Shown here one piece after another: positions 56,179 to 64,000 of a stretch of DNA of 64,000 nt. The notes under the pieces were generated by a model that was given only the letters and a program-made list of their open reading frames with translations, was not told the origin of the DNA and searched no databases. Every line of letters starts with the position of its first letter. The stretch's first letter is position 1. Location of the stretch: NCBI GenBank assembly GCA_907163375.1, contig CAJQUW010007285.1, positions 310,001 through 374,000 of the forward strand. Reading direction: 5' to 3'. A program made the translations under genes and the position numbers. The stretch is from Prostheceraeus crozeri. Its lineage: Eukaryota > Platyhelminthes > Polycladida > Euryleptidae.

Positions 56179-59100
56179 CATCCCCTACCAAATTATATAA
56201 TTATGTATATGCATATAGCAATCACTTATAAGTCCAGTATTCTGCAGGATCAATGTCAGGATATCTTCTCACAGGTTGGCGATTCCTTGATGGCCTATGA
56301 GATAGCACAGGTGAGTCAACATTGGTCGGAGATTCGGGAGAAGATTCTGAAGTGTTGGGAGATTGAGAAGGAGTCAACTGCGAATCATGCGCGACGACCG
56401 TTCGACCTCCAGGATGAACGACCATGGATGTGTTTGCACCTTGCCTAAACAAGAACTTGACAGGCTCAGCGTCCGATGATGAATGTTTCTTGTACCAAAG
56501 ATCTTGATCTGGCGTATATTGCGAAATGATTGGACACCGTACTTTATGATTCAACATAATTTGTGCTGGCGCTCTTCCATTTCTCATTGCGGTGTTTCGA
56601 TGTACAAACAGGATTCGATGAATGTAAGTCAATATTGAACATTTTGAAGGGTTGTAGCAGCGCACACCATCTTTCAGTACTTTGACCATTCTTTCGGCTT
56701 GTCCGTTAGAACTGGGTTTGTATTCGGGACTATGTAGAAGGCGACAACCAATATTCGTCAACCACGATAGCAATTGTCCACCAACGAATTCTGGAGCATT
56801 GTCTGATACCACTGTTAATGGTACTCCAAACCTTGCGAATACTCCCCGGAGATGGTCAATCACCGTTTCAGCATCTCGTTTTCGACAAACAGCAGCTTCC
56901 ATCCAGCCGGAGAACGCATCAACCATGATCAATACATTGCCTACTCGACGATCATAGGCGAAGTCGATATGGATTCGCTTCCATGGCGCTACCTCCTTCC
57001 TCCACGAGTGGGTAGTGTCAGGCCGTTGTAGTCTGGAACATTGGCATTCATTACAAGACTTAATAAAGTTCTCCACCGTGAATTTCATATTCGGCCAAAA
57101 GAATTCAGTCTGTATCAACTTCAAGGTTCCTTTAATCCCTTGATGCGATTGATGAGCAACTTTAAAAATTTGGTGACACATTGTTCGAGGCGGTACAATC
57201 TTTGAACCCAACCGAACAAGTCCATTCGTGTCAATTGATAACTGCCATGACATGCGTCTGAAATATCTCTCCAACTTAGAGGGGTTACCCCATCTGCCCG
57301 TGACGATTCGTTGTTTTAAATCTTGTAGGCCTATAAAGCTATCTCGTTCCGTTTCAGCAACCAACAACGCTATATCGACACACGGCTCACTAAAGTGGAA
57401 TTCAGCAAAATTCATATCAATTTCATTATTCTCAGCACGCGACAGACAGTCAGCAACAATATTTTTCGATCCTGGGATATGTTTTATATTATAATCAAAA
57501 TGCATCATACTAATAGAAAATTTCATCAATCGGGGTGAAATTTCTCTTTTATTTCAGTATTGGGACTAAGAATGTACACAAGCGGACGATGGTCTGTTTC
57601 TATGACAAACTGTTTTCCAAGAAGAAAGTTCTGCAACCTGTGAGTGGCCCACACAACAGATAAACATTCACGCTCTATGTTACTATACCTAGCTTCAGTA
57701 TCACTTAATTTGCGTGATATGTACATCACAGGATGCCCATCTTGAGTAAGCACTGCACCTAACGAGTGTTGAGATGCATCCGTAGTCAAAACAGTTTCCT
57801 TGTACAAAGAAAATGGCTGCAAAACTGTAAACGATGTCAAAACATTCCTTCAACTTATCGAAACTTTTACGACAATCATCGTTCCACACAAAATTCTGAC
57901 ATTTCGATTTAGCAAGTTCATACAAGGGGTAACAGGTCTCAGCAAACGATGGTATAAATTTTGAATAATATTGTGCCATTCCTAGAAATCGACTCAATGC
58001 TTTGCAATTATCAGGAATTTTTGTGCTATTTATTTTGTTAACAAGAGAAAGATCTGGCTTAATGCCTTCAGCAGAAAATATGTAGCCAAGAAATTCCAAT
58101 GTTTCTGTGCATTCAACGCATTTTTCATGATTCAAAGTAACATAGTTTTCACGTAATCGCTTTTTAACTTGATCTAGCGTTTTTTTAACTGAGAAGCGGT
58201 CGTGGCACAAATCATTACATCATCTTGATCAACGATCACTTTTTTGATGCCTTTTAGTATCTGCTCTATACAGTTTTGGAAAATCGCACTCGCATTCTTC
58301 ATTCCCATTTGCAAACGATTCAAAACGTAAAGACCTCGGTGCGTATTAATCACAGAATATTCTTTAGCCTTGTCGTCGAGCGCTATCTGCCAGTTAGCAA
58401 ATTTTAGATCGATCTTTGCGAATTTAGAAGAACCTTCAATTTTACTTATAATTTCTTCAAATGAGGGTAATGGAAAAGCATCTGATAATATGTTATCATT
58501 CAAAGTAGCCTTAGAATCTACGCATAAACGATAGCGACCATTCGGCTTTTTAATCCATACCACAGGACTAGCAGATTTTGCAAATTGTACTGGAGATAGG
58601 ACACCCTGATCTTGAAGAGACTGTAACTCTTGGTCTAGCTGATCTTTAACGTGAATAGGTACCTGTCTAGCACGACAAAATTTCATTTGTTTGTTCTCAT
58701 CTTTTAAAGCTATGCTAGCAGTGAAACCTTTAATCGTAGGAAGATACTCATCTTTGATATAATGCGTGCAAACTTTAGTTTTGTCTTGATTGATTATGTC
58801 GCGACCTATCAACCCAAATCTTTTTTCACAATTTACAACAACGAATCGAACTTCAATTTTATCTGTGAACATTTGCGTAAAAAGCTCTCCCAATGCTTCC
58901 ATCGTGGAGTCATCATAATTTATAGGAGTAATATTAGTAGGTTTCAATTTCGGAAAACCTAACTTTTCCCACTGGAATCCACTTATCGTCATAGTTGATT
59001 TTCTCGGATGACTATTGACGGGAGGTATGCCATAATTTTTCGGAAAACACAACTGTGTAGTCTCTCCCCAAGCTTTATTGCCGATAAAAGTGATTTTATA

Positions 59101-59813
59101 AAAGAAATCCGGTGTTTCTTTTATAAAATCACTTTTATCGGCAATAAAGCTTGGGGAGAGACTACACAGTTGTGTTTTCCGAAAAAAATAGTTGATTTTG
59201 ATTGCAAATTTTCTAAAATCTTAAGTTTCAGATTTTCATTACGTAAACCAGCTATAAATCTCAACTTGATCAATTCATCACACGGATCAACAGATTTCAA
59301 ATCATCTCATTTACAAAGAACAGACATCTCATTCAAACGAGAGAAAGTCTACCTCGCTTTCATTTTCATTTTGAGAAATAGACATGATATTAGTTCTATC
59401 AGCAATTACTAGCCTTTGTTTTGGTTCAATGTAAGCAATGATCCGACTTTTGATGTCTTTGAAAGATAATTCATCAATTTGTTTACCTGGCAACAAACTC
59501 AAGATCTTCAACAGCTGCTTTTGGCCACAAAGCTCAAAAAATTCATCAGTCTTGGGATAGTTTCCTGATTTAGTAACAACATCTTCAATTGTTTTATTAC
59601 GACATAAAGCTTCGAAACTAACCAACCAAGCTTTGCATGTTTCAACATTGTCTAACGGTAGGTTTCCAAAGGTTAACATTGTAATTAAAATTCCGAATCG
59701 TCAATAAGCAGATAGAATAATCTCTTATTATGTTGGAAAGCTTACCACATGCAAAAGACGCCACTGTTGCTACTGCGCTGCACCGTACGAGTTCAGTTCA
59801 CTCCTGACACCAG

Positions 59814-60005
59814 TATTGTGTCCCACCTGTTCACCATCAAGAACGCCTGACTCGTTAGTTGTGAAAGTGATTTAATTAGATTGCATCAAATACGGTAAGT
59901 AAAAGAACACAAATCGCTTGAACATGAAATCATGTGTCTCTACAGTACGAGTATAATGGATGACTAGAATAATAGAATAATAACAATGACATCAATGACA
60001 TCACA
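59814..60005 (-). repeat. LTR of the 56-60 kb gypsy element (5' LTR)
   Basis: 192 bp, adjoining the tRNA-Leu primer-binding site. Confidence 0.95.
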
Positions 60006-61368
60006 ATTAGGTAGAGTGGTGACTCCGCATTTATTTAATCCCCAATGTGTATACACTTTCGATTCTATTAAATGAACTCAAGGGGGATATAGTTGTTACC
60101 AAATGTGAGATATGCAAATTTTCGCATTTTTCAGAAATTACAACGCAATTCACGATCATGATAGCATAAAGCAGAAGGAAATGATATTATTTTACAGATA
60201 GTCCGTGTCTGACAGTCTTGGAATGGTAATATTTGTTAAATTGGCAACTCAATGATCTGCTATTGCTTTCATGAATTAAAAATATGGACTTTCAACCAAG
60301 AAAGCACAATAAGATGTCGACGTTTTTATGAAGACTTCCATTATAAAACGGATCATGAAATTCCCTTGATAATCAATATAATTTCCGGTTAGTTAGGATG
60401 CTTGTTAGCAAATGTTCACTCCTTTTGGTATCCAACTTATTGCATACTACTTACATAGAGAAGTCATCTCGGTAGTGTATAAATTGGCAAAATTTTGACT
60501 TTTTTAGCACTGCTCAAAAAATATTTTGGACCACGGGAGCGTAATCTCCGCAAAAAACTGAATCTTTTCATATAAATATTTTGACTGTATACAGATACTT
60601 TTTTGAGTCGACACTCTACCTAAATATCCATACTCTATGACACAGTGAAAATTTTTATATGAAATTATTCAGTCTTTTGCAGAGATTGCGTTCCCTGGTC
60701 CAAAAAATTATTTGATGTACAATTTATGTACTACCGACATGACGCCTCGTTATAAGTAATATGAAACAAGTTGGATATCAAAAGGAATGAATATTTTTTT
60801 CAAACAAGTATCCTAACTAAGCCTAAAATACTGGTAATCAAGGGAGTTTCATGATCCGTATTATAATGGAAGTCTTCATTGAAAAGTCACGATATTATCC
60901 GTCCTTTCTTGGCTGAAATAGCAAGATTTTTTTTTTTTTTCACCGGCATGATTTTGTGTTTCACTAAATTCATGTTTCATTTCTTGAATCTGAATAGTGA
61001 TGTGGACCCATTTACATCTTTTTAAAGTTAATTGAAATCATTGTCCTTGATTCTGTTATTTTACCCTACCAGTGGCAGGTTGCCTGTGATTTGATCTCGC
61101 TTAAGAAGATTCTATTGAGGTTGAGCATGAACGCAATAGCAGGTCATCGAATTGCTAAATTAGGATCTGTAAAATACCACCATTTCTTCTGCATTACAAT
61201 CATGATCACTCAATTCCGTGGTAATTTCCTCAAAACTGCAAAATTGTCCATATCTCACATTTGGTAACAACTATATCCCCCTCGAGTTCATTCAATAAAA
61301 TCGAAAGTGGGGATTTAATAAATGCGGAGTTACCACTCTAACTAATATACCTACTCTATGCTTGTCCT

Positions 61369-62500
61369 CTTCGCGGTCTAGGATTTCTACATTTTCTTGT
61401 AATTATAGGTTCATAGAATACCTTCTATCCCGGAAATGAGTCGGAGCAACAAACTTCCAATCACTAATTACTCTATTTAATTATGCAAACCACACCTAAA
61501 CCTACTGTCTCGACTGGTCAAGTGAACAAATTTAGTAATCAATCGATTCTGAGCTCACGATTAATGAGATTTTATGAGAATAAGCAAAGGATAAAATAGC
61601 TTTTCGTGCTGCGCAACGATTTAGAAAACGTACTGTAGGAGGAAACTGTGTATATTCTATGCATGCTTGTTATGCTGTTTGTTGAAATTGATGATGAATT
61701 TACAAGTACTACTCCTATTCTCGCGATCATCAAAAACATATCGGCTGTTTTGTTTTAGGATGGATTTCCAGGTGTCTACACGCACTGTCGCAATCATTTA
61801 AGGCGCGGCATGCTTGTTGCATTGTTCGTCAACCATGATTGAACTTGAGTTTGGATTTGCAGAATTGCAGGTGTCTACACGTATTCTTGTTATTATGAAA
61901 AAACAGTAGAACTGACGCAACCTCTAGCATTCACGTGCATGCTGTTGTAACTTGATCGCGTCTTGCACGTGACTGGTTCGACCAGTACGAACTTGCTGTG
62001 CTAACAAAACATAACACATCATTTTTTTAACCTGGCTAACTGAAAGGGAATTAGTTTGCTGGTAATAAACATCATAATATGTTGATTCAGATGACATGGA
62101 TGTGTGGAAGTCGGCTTTAAAGTCAAAACATCTAAATAAATTGTCTATTGGGAGAAGAAATGATCTTCCTAGCCGATGTGAATCGGGAAATTGACAGCAC
62201 TTCACTGTGGATGAATGATGCAGCAAGTCAAAATCTGACAGGTTTGTCTCTTGGGAACGAATTTCTGCTATTACATGCCATTTCACAAACTGCACGTTTG
62301 CTTCTATATCTCATTTAGTTGAGTGAAGCATCAGGCTGGTAAGAAATCAAATGAAACGGAGGCAATTAAAGATAATAAGCATGCAGTGGACCTGAAGTCA
62401 TCATCTTTCAATAACGCGGAATTTTTTGTTTCTTGTTCTATGATAAAGAACATTTTTCGCATGAACTTGAAATGAAAGCAATGAACTTTATTTCATCGGA
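61369..62500. other. No gene seen
   Basis: The 123-codon minus frame at 61924-62295 (containing QFPDSHRLGRSFLLPIDNLF) is unrecognised. The word CAGGTGTCTACACG occurs twice, near 61769 and 61868. Nothing else was identified. Confidence 0.35.
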
Positions 62501-62509
62501 AAGCGGCCG

Positions 62510-62734
62510 GTCACAAATAGACACCGCCCTCAAAAGGACACTGCTCTCCGATCAGCACTGCCATCAAAAGGACACTTCTTTCGCAAAAATAACCAAAAGG
62601 AGAGGTAAATTTCAACATGCACCACAATAAGCACAATTTCAATGCTGCTCTCCAATAAGCAACCTCCTCAAACGAATACTGCTCTCCAAAAGACACAGTT
62701 CCCGAATAGACATCGCTTTTGAAACGGCAACTCC
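62510..62734 (+). repeat. Degenerate precursor of the 33-bp array
   Basis: Irregular words such as CCCTCAAAAGGACACTGCTC, AGCACTGCCATCAAAAGGAC and CCTCAAACGAATACTGCTC resemble the half-units of the array that follows. Together they suggest an older, diverged edge. Confidence 0.6.
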
Positions 62735-63625
62735 TCAAAAGATACTGTCCTCAAATCGGCAGCACCTCAAAAAGATACTGTCCTCAAATCGACAGCACCT
62801 CAAAAAGATACTGTCCTCAAATCGACAGCACCTCAAAAAGATACTGTCCTCAAATCGACAGCACCTCAAAAAGATACTGTCCTCAAATCGGCAACACCTC
62901 AAAAAGATACTGTCCTCAAATCGGCAACACCTCAAAAAGATACTGTCCTCAAATCGACAGCACCTCAAAAAGATACTTTCCTCAAATCGGCAACACCTCA
63001 AAAAGATACTGTCCTCAAATCGGAAACACCTCAAAAAGATACTGTCCTCAAATCGACAGCACCTCAAAAAGATACTGTCCTCAAATCGGCAACACCTCAA
63101 AAAGATACTGTCCTCAAATCGGCAACACCTCAAAAAGATACTGTCCTCAAATCGACAGCACCTCAAAAAGATACTTTCCTCAAATCGACAGCACCTCAAA
63201 AAGATACTTTCCTCAAATCGACAGCACCTCAAAAAGATACTGTCCTCAAATCGACAGCACCTCAAAAAGATACTGTCCTCAAATCGACAGCACCTCAAAA
63301 AGATACTGTCCTCAAATCGACAGCACCTCAAAAAGATACTGTCCTCAAATCGACAGCACCTCAAAAAGATACTGTCCTCAAATCGGCAACTCCTCAAAAG
63401 GATGCTGTCCTCAAATCGGCAGCACCTCAAAAAGATACTGTCCTCAAATCGGCAGCACCTCAAAAAGATACTGTCCTCAAATCGGCAGCACCTCAAAAAG
63501 ATACTGTCCTCAAATCGGCAACACCTCAAAAAGATACTGTCTTCAAATCGACAGCACCTCAAAAAGATACTGTCCTCAAATCGGCAACACCTCAAAAAGA
63601 TACTGTCCTCAAATCGGCAACACTT
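62735..63625 (+). repeat. 33-bp tandem array, about 27 copies
   Basis: The unit is a dimer of related halves: CCTCAAAAAGATACTGT and CCTCAAATCGACAGCA (variant CCTCAAATCGGCAACA). GACAGC and GGCAAC variants alternate irregularly. Because 33 is a multiple of three and the unit has no stop in several frames, frames of over 300 codons exist on both strands (KRYCPQIDSTS repeats on +, RCCRFEDSIFL on -). Neither has flanking non-repeat coding sequence, so the array is annotated as a repeat. Confidence 0.95.
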
Positions 63626-64000
63626 TCGAAAGGACTCCAATTGACACTGTTCTCGATTAAAACTCGTCTTCGAATAGGTTCCACCATAACAATTCAATAA
63701 TGAGATTCATAAGTGAATGAGTTTCAAACATCGAAGTCTTTTAGCCTTGTTCCGTGATACATGCCTGTAAGATGAACATTTCAAAAATTGGAAGATACGT
63801 CTGAAATGTTGATGTCCAAGTAGAAAAGGTTTTTTTGTATTGCGATGTCTTAAGAGAAAACATTTGAAAACTTCAGTTGATAATTTTATGTCATAGAAGT
63901 CCATTCTCTCCATCATAAAAATAGCAATTGAAAGTTAATCATGAAGTAAGCTACAATAAGGATAGAAAGCACAGCAGAGATATAGAGAACATTTGGGCAA
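63626..64000. other. No gene seen
   Basis: Decayed edge of the array to about 63680, then unremarkable AT-rich DNA. Confidence 0.4.

Larger units (their letters stand above)
55987..60005 (-). mobile_element. Ty3/gypsy LTR retrotransposon, short form, broken
   Basis: 4019 bp with two 192-bp LTRs (55987-56178 and 59814-60005), flanked by ATTAG on both sides (55982-55986, 60006-60010). The minus-strand primer-binding site TGGTGTCAGGAGTG matches the 3' end of tRNA-Leu plus CCA; a purine tract (TAGGGGATG) precedes the left LTR. Parts in minus-strand order are a gag-like region (59.7-59.3 kb), protease-reverse transcriptase (59.05-58.2), RNase H (57.9-57.5) and integrase with zinc finger, catalytic core and C-terminal tail (57.5-56.2). 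The LTRs differ at three of 192 sites, so it is young despite its state. It is broken at about four places. It sits inside the foldback element. Confidence 0.95.
55912..61360. mobile_element. Palindromic foldback DNA element, exact 8-bp TSD
   Basis: Starts CATAGAGTAGGG and ends CCTACTCTATG, flanked by CTTGTCCT on both sides (55904-55911, 61361-61368). Without the gypsy insertion it is about 1.43 kb, and 60011-61345 is an inverted repeat about a centre near 60600: TAGAGTGGTGACTCCGC at 60012 pairs with its complement near 61325, and GAAGACTTCCATTATAAAA (60331) with the block at about 60865. The first 55 bases (CATAGAGTAGGG to CTGTATACAGTG) reappear inverted at the centre (60585-60645), so the terminal word occurs four times. 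No coding region. The CA...TG ends plus 8-bp duplication suit P or hAT types. Confidence 0.88.

Noticed and set aside
62719-63697. Open frames of 313 (+) and 320 (-) codons
   Set aside because: Both are produced by a 33-bp unit lacking stops; neither extends into non-repeat coding sequence.

Overview
Animal nuclear DNA, AT-rich, intron-bearing and packed with transposable elements. Only one host gene is recognisable: the last two coding exons of delta-COP (archain, ARCN1) on the + strand at 8714-8899 and 15682-15799, separated by a 6.8 kb intron. The mix of PIF-Harbinger, hAT, Tc1/mariner, CACTA-like, Penelope-like, Ty3/gypsy and tRNA-SINE elements suggests a non-vertebrate animal, probably a marine invertebrate. 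The species cannot be fixed from sequence alone.

Layout. 1-8.7 kb: apparent 5' intron of the delta-COP gene. It holds a 2.1 kb Harbinger element inserted in a MITE (family A), a small palindromic MITE, a SINE and a decayed hAT. 8.7-15.9 kb: the two delta-COP exons. Their intron holds a nearly complete MITE-A with an 8-bp target duplication, a repeat (R1) present twice (once filled by MITE-A, once empty), a hAT fragment and a short Tc1/mariner element coding only a DNA-binding domain. 17.3-19.5 kb: non-autonomous hAT with exact 8-bp target duplication. 20.7-29.1 kb: candidate 8.5 kb element with CACTC termini and a dense field of TAACG motifs at both ends. It carries an IS630/Tc1-type transposase gene and a 5'-truncated Penelope-like element.

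30-61.4 kb: a nested inverted-repeat landscape. Two arms of about 3 kb (37.5-41.0 and 52.4-55.2 kb) in opposite orientation enclose a 10.7 kb satellite of about 345 units of 31 bp. Each flank also carries a young Ty3/gypsy element (32012-36882 and 55987-60005), each lying in sequence of one palindromic foldback family. The right foldback has an exact 8-bp target duplication. 62.7-63.6 kb: a 33-bp tandem array, open on both strands because its unit is a multiple of three.

The most unusual structure is the satellite-cored, long-arm inverted repeat. Its arms can be dated against each other because insertions in one arm are missing from the other. No pathway or operon logic applies; the organisation is insertion inside insertion. 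All alignments were made by eye, so boundaries without a stated target duplication are approximate.
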